Shown piece after piece: positions 19,724-28,313 of a stretch of 64,000 nt of DNA. The notes beneath the pieces were generated by a model, which saw only the letters and a program-made list of their open reading frames with translations, was not told where the DNA came from and did no database searches. This DNA comes from Streptomyces sp. NBC_00271 (GTDB lineage Bacteria; Actinomycetota; Actinomycetes; Streptomycetales; Streptomycetaceae). The stretch lies in contig NZ_CP108070.1 of assembly GCF_036178845.1 (NCBI RefSeq), forward strand, positions 9,424,001-9,488,000. Reading direction: 5' to 3'. How positions within the stretch are numbered: the stretch's first letter is position 1; each line of letters begins with the position of its first letter. The position numbers and the translations under genes are program-made.

Positions 19724-19745
19724 GGTGGGGCGGGCGGTACCCGCT

Positions 19746-20681
19746 TCAGGGCGCCGCCTGCTCTCTCGGACCCTTGCGGACTCCTGCGATGATCTCGTCC
19801 ACCAGCCAGCGGGCGACACCTGGTGGGTAGGGCTGGGGCAGACTGAGCACGACATGGTTCACGCCGATGCCGATGAGGTCGGCGACGGTGGCGCGGGTGG
19901 CGGCGGGATCGTCGTACGAGACGACGACCTGTACGGAACGCGTGATCTCACATGGATCCCGTCCGATGTCCGCACAGTGAGCGTCCAGCACCCGACCACG
20001 CTCGGCGACGAACGCGACGTTGTTGTGCGGCGGTCCGGGGATGTTCCAGATGTCGGCCTGCTCGGCGACGAGCCGCAGCAGTCGAGTCCCCCAGCCGCCG
20101 ATCAGCAGAGGCGGCCCGGGCCGCTGCACCGGCTTGGGCTCGTTCCGCGTGCCCCGCAACCGGTAATAACGCCCCTCAAAGTCGAAGGGGTCGTCCTCCG
20201 TCCACATCCGGCGCAGGATCGCGACCGTCTCGCCGAGCCGGGCGACCCCCTCGCCGGGCGGGACGAGGGAGAGCCCGTACGCCTCGTACTCGGCGATGGC
20301 CGGATTCTCGCCGGCGATCCCGCCCGCGTCGGGCGGCTGGTGGGTGCCGCCGACACCGATGCCCATGACCAGCCGACCGCCGGAGACCACGTCCACGGTC
20401 GAGGCCATCTTCCCGAGGACGGCCGGCGGGCGGATGCGGTTGCTGGTGACGAGGAGCCCGAGCCGCAGCCGCTCGGTCTGCGCGGCCAGGGCGCTGAGCA
20501 GCGTCCAACCCTCATGGACCTGGCCGTCCTTGGGGCCGCGGAGCGGAAGCAGATGGTCCCAGAGCCAGGCGTCCTCGATCTCGGGCAGGGCGTCGGCCTC
20601 CTGCCAGACACGGCGGATGTCGTCGTAGGAGACGTGCATGGGGGTGGTCTTGATACCGAAGCGCACGCGTCGATCGCTCAT
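19746..20681 (-). CDS. LLM-class flavin/F420-dependent oxidoreductase
   Basis: A 311-residue luciferase-like TIM-barrel oxidoreductase. RVRFGIKTTPMHVSYDDI starts the barrel, LPEIEDAWLWDHLLPL and LGLLVTSNRIRPPAVLGKMASTVDVVSGGRLVMGIGVGG are the canonical cofactor regions, and PLLIGGWGTRLLRLVAEQADIWN completes it. Actinobacterial members mostly use F420. It is convergent with the aldehyde dehydrogenase and divergent from a MarR gene 61 bases away, its likely repressor. The substrate is unknown. Confidence 0.87.
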   Translation of the reverse strand: MSDRRVRFGIKTTPMHVSYDDIRRVWQEADALPEIEDAWLWDHLLPLRGPKDGQVHEGWTLLSALAAQTERLRLGLLVTSNRIRPPAVLGKMASTVDVVSGGRLVMGIGVGGTHQPPDAGGIAGENPAIAEYEAYGLSLVPPGEGVARLGETVAILRRMWTEDDPFDFEGRYYRLRGTRNEPKPVQRPGPPLLIGGWGTRLLRLVAEQADIWNIPGPPHNNVAFVAERGRVLDAHCADIGRDPCEITRSVQVVVSYDDPAATRATVADLIGIGVNHVVLSLPQPYPPGVARWLVDEIIAGVRKGPREQAAP

Positions 20682-20702
20682 ATTGCTCAGCCTAGATAAT
20701 CA

Positions 20703-20715
20703 TCAGCTCAGCTGA
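20703..20715. promoter_or_regulatory. Operator-like dyad in the oxidoreductase/MarR gap
   Basis: TCAGCT and AGCTGA flank a single base in the 61-base gap between the divergent genes. The location suits control of both genes by the MarR protein. Confidence 0.45.
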
Positions 20716-20742
20716 CAATCAGTCTTAGGTACAGTTCCCGGC

Positions 20743-21204
20743 ATGACCGGTGAGCGCCCTCCCGTACCTCCCGTACCCCTCGAGTCCCGGCTCGGCTATC
20801 TGCTCAAGCATGCCCAGCAGCAGCTGGCGCGGGCGTCCGCGAAGGCGTTGGCGCCCTTCGGGATCGACGGCCATGAGCTCGCGGTGCTGGCGGTGCTCGC
20901 CGCCGAGTACCCGCTGTCGCAGGTCGAGGTGGCCGGACGGCTCGGCGTCGACCGCACCACGATGGTCGCGCTCGTCGACGGCCTGGAAGACCAGGGACTG
21001 GTCGAGCGGCGCCGCAGTCCTCAGGACCGGCGCAAGAACATCGTCGAGCTGACGCCCGCGGGCCGGAACTGCCTCGACCGGGCCGAGCGTGCACGCCTCG
21101 CGATGGAGCGGCGGTTCCTCGACCCACTGGGCGAGGAGGCGGCGGCCGCGCTCGTGCGGGCCCTGCAGATCTTGGTGCTGGAGGAGAGTCGGATCGCGGA
21201 GTGA
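20743..21204 (+). CDS. MarR-family transcriptional regulator
   Basis: A 153-residue winged-helix MarR protein. SRLGYLLKHAQQQLARASAKALAPFGI is the dimer helix, YPLSQVEVAGRLGVDRTTMVALVDGLE is the DNA-recognition unit, and GLVERRRSPQDRRKNIVELTPAGR is the wing. It probably represses the divergent oxidoreductase and itself through the dyad between them. Length and motifs are complete. Confidence 0.9.
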   Translation: MTGERPPVPPVPLESRLGYLLKHAQQQLARASAKALAPFGIDGHELAVLAVLAAEYPLSQVEVAGRLGVDRTTMVALVDGLEDQGLVERRRSPQDRRKNIVELTPAGRNCLDRAERARLAMERRFLDPLGEEAAAALVRALQILVLEESRIAE

Positions 21205-21410
21205 GGGTGCGGGTCCGGGGCTCCTCGGCTCCTCCGCGTGGACCCTGGGTGATCTACGCGTCACCTTTTGTGATCGGCCGGGCGCCCCCACCTTCGGCCC
21301 CGTACAGCCACTCCCAGGACCCGGATATGCAGGTGAAAGGCACTCCGAAACCTTGGTATTGTTGTCCATGTCGCCGCGGGGAACACCTCCGGCCAGGCGG
21401 CAGACACCTG

Positions 21411-21495
21411 GTCCGGGTGGCGGAATGGCAGACGCGCTAGCTTGAGGTGCTAGTGCCCTTTATCGGGCGTGGGGGTTCAAGTCCCCCCTCGGACA
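21411..21495 (+). tRNA. tRNA-Leu(GAG)
   Basis: An 85-nt cloverleaf. Acceptor GTCCGGG pairs with CTCGGAC with one G-U. The anticodon stem CTAGC/GCTAG encloses TTGAGGT, giving anticodon GAG. A long class II variable arm (TGCCC...GGGCG) and a T-arm with GGTTCAAGTCC are present. CCA is not encoded. Confidence 0.95.
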
Positions 21496-21870
21496 CAACG
21501 TTACAACCAGTGAAGATCACTGACGATACGGTGATGAGGGCCTCGACCTTACGGTCGCGGTCCTTGTTGCGTTTTCGTAATTGATGGTGATGCCGGAGCG
21601 CGTCGAGTTTCTTCCGCGCCGCTTCCTTGTCTCTCTGCGCGTGGTTGATCCATTGGGTGACGCCGGCGAGGTCGGCTGGCCTCGGGTGATCTTGAACACC
21701 GTGCTGCTCGCGATCAGCCTCTTCCGGCCCAGTGCCAAGCGGGACTGGCGGGCGATGGGCGCACAGTACTGGTGTCGAACAGCCCACCGGTCCGCCGACA
21801 TCGGTCGTCTGTTGGGCGACGTGACGCTACCGCGGTCCCACACGAGGCAAGGTGCTCGAGCGTCCTGACG
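21496..21870. other. Gene-poor stretch after tRNA-Leu with a possible decayed reading frame
   Basis: No intact gene. One minus-strand frame (about 21540-21690) encodes DLAGVTQWINHAQRDKEAAR followed by a basic helix, which reads like real protein with coiled-coil character, but it has no plausible start and runs into the tRNA. It could be the tail of a recombinase-like gene left by an element beside the tRNA; this is a weak guess. Confidence 0.3.
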
Positions 21871-21873
21871 CCG

Positions 21874-21908
21874 CAGGCGGCGGGCGACACCGTGTCGCCC
21901 GCCGCCTG
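21874..21908. terminator. Strong hairpin terminator downstream of the L,D-transpeptidase
   Basis: Perfect 17-bp arms (CAGGCGGCGGGCGACAC at 21874-21890 and complement 21892-21908) around one base, 46 bases beyond the transpeptidase stop. It can act on both strands. Confidence 0.8.
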
Positions 21909-21953
21909 GCGGAAGGGATTCAGGTATTCAGATGCTTGGGGAGTGACGTGGCG

Positions 21954-23195
21954 TCAGCCGGTCGCGCTGCCCGCGACCCACTCGCTCCACGGCATGTTCC
22001 AGTCGCTGAGGCCGTTGTCGGGGGCCAACATGGTCTTGTCTTCGGAGTTCTTGACGATCACGACGTCACCGATCATCGAGTTGTCGAAGAACCACGCGGC
22101 GGGCTTCCTGCCATCGCCGCCGCCCTTGACGTCCTTCAGGCCCACGCAGCCGTGGCTGGTGTTGACCTTGCCGAAGACCGCGTTGGTACCCCAGTAGTTG
22201 CCGTGGATGAAGGTGCCCGAGTCGGTCAGGCGCATGGCGTGCGGTACGGCCTCGATGTCGTAGGAGGGCTTGCCGTCCTTCTTAGTGAGGCCGACGGTCG
22301 CACCGTTCATGTGGATCTGCCTGAACTTCTCGGAGATGACCATCTGACCGTTGTACGTCGGGTGCTCGGTGCTGCCGGACGAGATCGGGATGGTCTTGAT
22401 CGTCTTGCCGTCCCGTACGACGGTCATCTGCTTCGTCTTGGCGTCGACCGTGCTGATCTGGCTCCGGCCGATCTCGAACGTGACCGTCTTCTGGATGCCG
22501 TGGAGGTTGAGCGTGACGGTGACGGTGGAGCCGGGCTTCCAGTAGTTCTTGGGGCGGAAGTCCAGGCGGTCGTTGTTGAACCAGTGGCCGACGACCTGCT
22601 GGCCGCTGCTGGAGCTGACCTGGATCTTCGACTCCATGGCGGCCTTGTTGTTGATCGCCTTGTCGAAGTTGACCGTCACCGGCATGCCCACGCCGACGGT
22701 CGACCCGTCCTCGGGGGAGAGGTGCCCGATGAAGTTGTTCGCCGGGGAGACCGTGGTGATCGTGGCGTTCCCGGTGACGGAGCGGCCCTTGGCGTCCATG
22801 GCCTCCGCGGCGACCTGATACTTGGTGGCCCGCTCCAGCCGGCCGTTCGGCTTCCAGGACGTGCCGTCGGCGGACAGGGTGCCCGGAACCTCGGCACCGG
22901 TCGCGACGGCGGTCATGGTCACCTTGGTGAGCTTGCCGTTGCTGACGGTGACCTTGACGGAGTTGTTGATCCCGACGTCGTAGGCACCTTGCTTGGGCGT
23001 GATCCTTATTCGGGCGTCGGAAGCCTCCTGGGTGGCCGCCCGATCCGCCGACGCCTGCGGTTTCGGGTGATTCCCGGCGTCATTACCGCTGGTAGCAGCG
23101 TTGCTGGTACCGCCGAGGGCCGTGAGCGAGAGCACACCGCCGAGTACACCGACCGCAGCCACCAGCCGGGTGCGTCCTTTACGTGCCGTGATCAA
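21954..23195 (-). CDS. L,D-transpeptidase with Ig-like domains (Ldt family)
   Basis: An exported peptidoglycan cross-linking enzyme of about 413 residues that would form 3-3 links. It has a basic N-terminus, a hydrophobic export signal ending near GGTSNAA, two Ig-like beta domains (about 45-250), and a YkuD catalytic domain with IHGNYWG and NTSHGCVGL, whose Cys is the nucleophile. It ends in an aromatic tail with SDWNMPWSEW. TTG 23195 is preferred because GGGAGAAG lies just before it; GTG 23213 is the in-frame alternative. The architecture matches actinobacterial Ldt proteins. It is monocistronic. Confidence 0.92.
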   Translation of the reverse strand: MITARKGRTRLVAAVGVLGGVLSLTALGGTSNAATSGNDAGNHPKPQASADRAATQEASDARIRITPKQGAYDVGINNSVKVTVSNGKLTKVTMTAVATGAEVPGTLSADGTSWKPNGRLERATKYQVAAEAMDAKGRSVTGNATITTVSPANNFIGHLSPEDGSTVGVGMPVTVNFDKAINNKAAMESKIQVSSSSGQQVVGHWFNNDRLDFRPKNYWKPGSTVTVTLNLHGIQKTVTFEIGRSQISTVDAKTKQMTVVRDGKTIKTIPISSGSTEHPTYNGQMVISEKFRQIHMNGATVGLTKKDGKPSYDIEAVPHAMRLTDSGTFIHGNYWGTNAVFGKVNTSHGCVGLKDVKGGGDGRKPAAWFFDNSMIGDVVIVKNSEDKTMLAPDNGLSDWNMPWSEWVAGSATG

Positions 23196-23402
23196 GTGCT
23201 TCTCCCGTGTCACTGGTCGTTGAATCCCTGGAGCTGGATGCCGAGGGAGTGCAGCTAGCTATAAAACTCTTTATATGGGTTTATCCGCCCTTAAATGAGC
23301 AAACTGTGGTGAAGGCCACGCACCGTTGAGCTCGTCGCCGAGGCCCTGCTCGGCTGACGGATGGCGCGTAGTCGATCCGCTCTCGCCGCCCGGAGCCGGT
23401 CA

Positions 23403-23612
23403 TGACGGGGGGCGCCCGGTTCCGGGCGGAGCGCCCGGCCGATGTTCTGCATGATCTCGACCTGGGGGCCGCGGGTGTCGGCGAAGTAGATGGCCTTCAC
23501 TCCGCGCTCGCCGGTGAGGTCGACGCCTTCCCCGAGGACCCGCCCGGAGGCGAGGAAGGCCCTGTGTACGCGCTGGCTCGCGGCGTCGATGCCGTTGGCG
23601 AACTGCCGAAGC
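23403..23612 (-). pseudogene. Fragment of a DEAD/DEAH-type helicase C-terminal domain
   Basis: A minus-strand frame encodes a helicase C-terminal core: ASQRVHRAFLASGRVLGEGVD, then KAIYFADTRGPQVEIMQNIGRALRPEPG, which matches helicase motifs V and VI (EGVD...QNIGRALRP). Nothing upstream continues the gene; at about 23615 the sequence switches to a kinase fragment on the other strand. It is a truncated remnant. Confidence 0.65.
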
Positions 23613-23621
23613 GCTTGACAA

Positions 23622-24517
23622 TCCTCGGCCTGTCCAAGGTCGAGGCGGGGAACATGGATATCAGCCCCGAGCGCTTCCGGCTGCGTCAGCTGCTGGACTA
23701 CCTGGAGGCCGCCTTCCGCCCCCTGAGCTCCCACAAAGGACTGGAGTTCCGGGTCGTCACGGCCCCTGGGGTCCCGTCCGAACTGGTCACCGACGAGTCC
23801 CGGCTGCGCCAGGTACTCCGCAACCCGCTCTCCAACGCGGTGAAGTTCACCGAGGCAGGCCATGTCGAGCTGCGGATCGAACCCGTCGACAGGGCCGCCG
23901 CCGGCCTGCCCGACTCCGTCCGCCGCGGCAGCCCCGCCCTGGCCTTCCGGGTCAGCGACACCGGCATCGGCATCTCGGACCAGCACCTGGAGAACATCTT
24001 CGGTGCCTTCCAGCAGGCCGATGGCACCACCAGCCGCAAGTACGGAGGAACCGGCCTGGGCCTGTCCATCTGCCGCGAGATCGCCTACCTGCTCGGCGGC
24101 TCCATCCACGCCCAGAGCACCCAAGACGAGGGCAGCTGTTTCACCCTGTACCTGCCGACCGCGCACCCCGCCGTCCAGGACACGGCGGCCCCACCGGCAG
24201 CCGCCGCAGCCCCTGCGGCGGCAGGGCCCGGCGCCGAGCCACGCGACCGCCGCGGCACCGCACCCGGCAGCCTGGGACGCCACGGCGAAGCCGGCCTCGC
24301 CGCGGACACCCACGGCGCGCCACCCGCAGGGCGCCGCGTGCTGGTCGTCGAGGCCCGCCCACGAGGGCCGCTGTCCCTGCTGACCGAGAGTGCCGTCGCC
24401 GACCTGCCCGGGGTCCGCACGCCCGTCCGGGTGGACACCGCCGCCGATCCCGGGGAGGCGGCTGCCTCCACGCCTTCACGGCCGTTCTCGGCGTACAGGA
24501 CGCGCAGGCTTGACTGA
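23622..24517 (+). pseudogene. Truncated hybrid sensor histidine kinase (catalytic domain only)
   Basis: Homology to large hybrid kinases begins abruptly at ILGLSKVEAGNMDISPERF and runs through the ATPase domain: N-box LRNPLSNAVKFTEAG, G1 VSDTGIGIS, F-box NIFGAFQQADGTTSRKYGGTGLGLSI, then LLGGSIHAQSTQDEGSCFTLYLP. The sensor, HAMP repeats and phospho-accepting His are missing, and the tail degenerates after about residue 260 of the frame. The in-frame ATG at 23402 lies in the helicase fragment and is not a credible start. It looks like debris from a larger gene. Confidence 0.7.
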
Positions 24518-24540
24518 GCCAGCGTTCGGCCGTCGTCGAG
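24460..24540 (-). pseudogene. Inverted response-regulator receiver fragment
   Basis: On the minus strand 27 codons read DDGRTLAQSSLRVLYAENGR then EGVEAA, closely resembling the second helix and strand of receiver domains in the same hybrid kinases. It lies in opposite orientation directly behind the kinase fragment, implying inversion or independent capture. Confidence 0.45.
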
Positions 24541-24565
24541 ACTTTGTCTCACCTGGCCATGTGCC

Positions 24566-25480
24566 TCACCTGTCGGTGATCTCGGAGAGCCAGGCCGTGT
24601 CTTCCGGGCCCGGCGCTTCGGGGCCGGGCTCGGGCAGCCGGCGGACCTCTCCCGTGCGCAGGGCGACCGTGGCCCGTGGCCGCATCGGCCCGTCGCCCCT
24701 GCGTGAGAGCAGGACGAGGTCCCAGACTGTCGCCGTCATGGCGTCGAACCGGGTGGCGCAGTCGGCGGTGACGCGCCGCGGATCCCGGGTCCGGCCCAGG
24801 GACAGATGTGGGGTGAAGTTCTTGGAGGGCCCACGACAGCGCGGGAACCGTTGCCGCAGTACGCGGTGCAGGTCCGCCCATGGCGCCGTGCCGGCCGCCG
24901 TCGGGTCGAGCCACACAGTGAAGTACGCCCTGTGCTGGAAGGTGTGCACCCCGTCCAGTCGGGCGGTGAAGACCGGCGTCTCGGCCGTCGCCGCGGCGAG
25001 CAGCGGGGCCGCCCGCTCGAAGTCGGACTCCGGCACGAAGCCGAAGAGCACATTGACGTGCGGCGGCCAGCGGTGGATCTGCGGATCGTAGTCCCGGCGG
25101 ATGTCCTGGATCGGCGGCCACAGCTCCGCAGGCGGGACCCAGGCCACCGCAGTGCGGGCCGTCGGGGACACGTCGAGGACGCCGGCGGGCTCGCGCCTGC
25201 CGGAGCTCGTGTCGAAGCTCAGGTCCGCTTGCGGGTCCCGCACCCGGCCGGCGCCCGAAGCGTCGATGCGGTCCACACCCGTGGCCCGGTCCCAGACCAC
25301 CTCGCCGTCCGCCTCGATGAACACCACCCGGTGCCACGGGAAGTCGCCCCCGGGCACGAAGGAAGACAGCGGGATGCGTTTGAGGGCATCTCCGCGCTGG
25401 CTGATCCCCAGCACGAACCGGCCCGGGTCGAACCGCGGGTCCCAGCGGACCCGGTGATAGATCTCGTCGCTGGTCCGCAT
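24566..25480 (-). CDS. MJ1316 RNA-end recognition domain fused to a 2H (2'-5' RNA ligase-like) phosphoesterase
   Basis: A 304-residue two-domain protein. Residues 1-75 match the MJ1316 RNA cyclic-group end recognition domain (formerly DUF504): RTSDEIYHRVRWDPRFDPGR then KRIPLSSFVPGGDFPWHRVV. Residues about 115-290 are a 2H phosphoesterase with HVNVLFGF and HLSLGR as the two His motifs. Such proteins are linked to recognising or resolving 2',3'-cyclic phosphate RNA ends in RNA repair (established for the families). ATG 25480 follows a perfect AGGAGG. The gene stands alone, 299 bases from a divergent unknown gene. Confidence 0.8.
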   Translation of the reverse strand: MRTSDEIYHRVRWDPRFDPGRFVLGISQRGDALKRIPLSSFVPGGDFPWHRVVFIEADGEVVWDRATGVDRIDASGAGRVRDPQADLSFDTSSGRREPAGVLDVSPTARTAVAWVPPAELWPPIQDIRRDYDPQIHRWPPHVNVLFGFVPESDFERAAPLLAAATAETPVFTARLDGVHTFQHRAYFTVWLDPTAAGTAPWADLHRVLRQRFPRCRGPSKNFTPHLSLGRTRDPRRVTADCATRFDAMTATVWDLVLLSRRGDGPMRPRATVALRTGEVRRLPEPGPEAPGPEDTAWLSEITDR

Positions 25481-25779
25481 CACGCCTCCTCGCCCGCCTT
25501 CACACCTTCTCTTCCTCCAGGGTGCCGCCCACCCTGCCTTCGACGGTTGTTCCGCTCGCACCGCGACGCATCAGGTGCGGTGCGCCTGACGGGGGGACGG
25601 CAAGGAGAGCCGGTGCGCGTGTGCGGTGAGCACCCGCGGCAGCGTGGCCGTACCTCTTCCCGGCGTCCTGTCGGTTCTGGGACCGGCTTGTTCGTCGCGG
25701 CTCTGGGACCGGCCTGTTCGTCGCGGCCGGTAGCGTGGGCAACGAGACAGAGCCCTGCGAAAGACAAGAGCGGGAAACC

Positions 25780-27954
25780 ATGCGGATGATCTTCAATCCC
25801 GCGGAGGAGAACGAGTACCAGGCGGTTTGTGGTCTTCTTGTCCACCGGTTCGAACAGTGGGCCCGACGGAACGGGATCGACGCCGATCCGTTCGTCGTCG
25901 AAGCCGCGCTGGACTACCGCCATCTCGGTACGCCGGACGGCAGGCTGGGACTGTGGGACCAGCCGCACATCGAGGAGTTCCTGCTCGACTGGGTTCCGTG
26001 GACGGTGACCGTACTTCCCGACGAGGAGCCCGCCGATGCGCCAGGCACTTTGCGGTGCCTGCTGCGGTATCTGGACGACGTCCATCTTGCCGATCCCCGA
26101 GGGGCGTCCCTGCCCGAGGTGCTGGAGGCCGTCGACGCGGCGGCGCCCCGCTACGCGGAGGCGATGGCCGACCGCAGCCTCTGGAGCCTGGCGAAGTTCT
26201 GGATCACCACCGCCGCGGAGCAGGGCGTCGACGTCCACGACGAGCAGGAGTTGCAGGACTTCGTGGGGCGGGCACAGGGCGGCGAGGTGCCCTACGACTC
26301 GGAGGTGCTTCAGACCATCGTCGAGCGGCACACGCGGAGTTCCGGGCCGGTACGGTCCGAGCCTCAGCTCCCGGTCGCGCTCCCGGGCGACGATGTCCTG
26401 CGGGAGCAGGCCGGCCGGTCACCGGTCCTGCGGCAGCTGCGCGAGCTGGCCGAGTGGGCCGGGCGCGACCGCAGAACGCTCACCGGTTCCGGCAGGCTGC
26501 GTCTATCAGATGCCCGGGAACTCGTAGAGCGGCTGAACACCGGAGATGACACGGACTCGGTCCGCTCGTCCGCGGACCTGCCGCGCCTCAACCTCCTTGT
26601 GGAGTGGGCGAAGACAGCCAGGCTGATACGAGTCGCCAAGGGGAGGCTGTACGCGGTGGCCAAGGCTGAGCCTGTACTGAACGACCCGCTTGCACTGTGG
26701 CGGCGCGCGTTCGACGCGTTCCGCGAGCTGCCCAGCCCAGTGAGGCGCGGGCGCGGCGGCAGGTACGGAGAATCCGTGCTGTTCGTCGAGTACGACATGT
26801 GCGACGTCGTCCTGCCCGACGTACTGGCAACCCTCTACAGCCTGCCGTACCCCATGCCCTGGCCCGGGCTGCGGGACAGCGTCCACCTCGCCTACCGCTC
26901 GAGTTCCCTGCTCGAGGTCTTCGCCACGGACTCCATCGGGTTCGAACAGGCCGATGACGATCTACGCACCGTGCTGGGTGTTTTGGAGGACCTGGGGGCG
27001 ATCGAGTGCCACCAGGGGATGGCCGACCACGTCTTTGCGGATCTCGCGATGAGCGAGAACGACCTCGAGGGGTGGGCCGGAATACCGACCGAGGGCGATG
27101 ACGACCTCTCGACGCCGTCCGGCATACTGCCAGGGATGCCGACCGGACTTGCCGGGCTGCTGAACGACGCCCTGCCGGACGAGACCCTGTCGGGTGACGC
27201 CCTGTTGAGGGACGCTCAGCTGGATGACGAGGACACCCAGCGGGCCCGGAAACTGAACTTCGAACTGAGCTCGGGCCCGGTCGAGTTGATCCGTCTCACT
27301 GACCTCGGAACGGACTCCGTGCGCCGTCGGCTGCTGGCCGAAGGCCGGGACGCACCCCTGATCGGCGAGCTTGCCCAGGCCTCGCCGGCCGGTTTGCTGG
27401 GCGTCCTCGCCGATCACTACGATCCAGAGTCCGCCCGGGCGGAGCTCGCCGCGTGGATCGCCGTCCACGGCGACCGGTCCGCGGCGCTGGAGCAGCTCGT
27501 CCACGCGGTGCGGACCATGCCGTTCCGTACCCGGGCCGAGGCCATGCTGGACGTCCTCGTCTCATCGCTCGGCGACGGGGAGCTCCTGCTGCGAGGCCTG
27601 CGTTCGGATTCCTGGCTGGCTCCCACCGCGCTGAGCCTCCTGGCACGCCGGGAGATTCTCACCCCCGAGGACCTCACGGAGCCGGAAAGCCTGCTCATGG
27701 TCGCTGAGAGCCTGTTGCAGCTCTGTGAGGCGACCGGCGCCGACGGGGTGAGGGAAGTACTACGCCAACAAGGTCGCGAGGCCGAAGAGGCCCTCCGGGC
27801 GGCTCTGGCCTCCGGTCACCCGGACCGGGAGGGCCTCGCGGACCTTCAGGCCCTCGCCGAGCGTGGGCCCCGGGAGCGCAAGGCCCACGTCGGCCTCGTT
27901 CAGCAGCGCGGCCACCGAGAGAACGGCAGCCGGGGCGGCAGGCGGTCCCGCTGA
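25780..27954 (+). CDS. Large uncharacterised protein
   Basis: A 724-residue soluble protein of no recognised family. It opens MRMIFNPAEENEYQAVCGLL. The middle (about 245-330) has helical pairs resembling winged-helix units (LVEWAKTARLIRVAKGRLYAV). The C-terminal third is all-helical, like HEAT or armadillo repeats (ARAELAAWIAVHGDRSAALE). There is no signal peptide or membrane segment. The last 40 residues are basic and may be extended. ATG 25780 is taken because GCGGGAAA precedes it. It is divergent from the RNA-end processing gene, so a joint role is possible but untested. Confidence 0.75.
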   Translation: MRMIFNPAEENEYQAVCGLLVHRFEQWARRNGIDADPFVVEAALDYRHLGTPDGRLGLWDQPHIEEFLLDWVPWTVTVLPDEEPADAPGTLRCLLRYLDDVHLADPRGASLPEVLEAVDAAAPRYAEAMADRSLWSLAKFWITTAAEQGVDVHDEQELQDFVGRAQGGEVPYDSEVLQTIVERHTRSSGPVRSEPQLPVALPGDDVLREQAGRSPVLRQLRELAEWAGRDRRTLTGSGRLRLSDARELVERLNTGDDTDSVRSSADLPRLNLLVEWAKTARLIRVAKGRLYAVAKAEPVLNDPLALWRRAFDAFRELPSPVRRGRGGRYGESVLFVEYDMCDVVLPDVLATLYSLPYPMPWPGLRDSVHLAYRSSSLLEVFATDSIGFEQADDDLRTVLGVLEDLGAIECHQGMADHVFADLAMSENDLEGWAGIPTEGDDDLSTPSGILPGMPTGLAGLLNDALPDETLSGDALLRDAQLDDEDTQRARKLNFELSSGPVELIRLTDLGTDSVRRRLLAEGRDAPLIGELAQASPAGLLGVLADHYDPESARAELAAWIAVHGDRSAALEQLVHAVRTMPFRTRAEAMLDVLVSSLGDGELLLRGLRSDSWLAPTALSLLARREILTPEDLTEPESLLMVAESLLQLCEATGADGVREVLRQQGREAEEALRAALASGHPDREGLADLQALAERGPRERKAHVGLVQQRGHRENGSRGGRRSR

Positions 27955-28313
27955 GGACTTGGCGCTCCTGGCGCTCAAGGGCGAGGTCGGCGGCAGAGTG
28001 ACCGCATGACAGGGATACCGGATTCCATGCCGTGCTCAGCGACCTCGTTACCGTGCCCTTCACCACCGAAGTGTTGGGAGTCGACGTCATCGGTGAAAAA
28101 TGTCCCGAAGAGGGAGGGATTCGTGCTCCGGAATCAACAGGGCCCTTGACCCCGCCCCTCGACAAGGCTGGAACCCGAGAGCACCACCCCTGTGAGGGAT
28201 GTCGACCGGCGTCCAAGCTCAATGCGCCGAGCGCTATGTGCCCTATACCGATAGCTCAAGTACCGCGGTGAGACACGCATTCCGTGGGCTCGGTCGGCTC
28301 GTCGAGGGATGTC
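27955..28313. other. 359-base intergenic region without a recognised gene
   Basis: It separates the large unknown gene from the end of the convergent hydrolase gene. Reading both strands gave no family-like protein, tRNA or strong hairpin. Confidence 0.5.

Noticed and set aside
23402..23621. Reading the histidine kinase as starting at ATG 23402
   Set aside because: The first 70 residues are the antisense of the helicase fragment and lack kinase homology.
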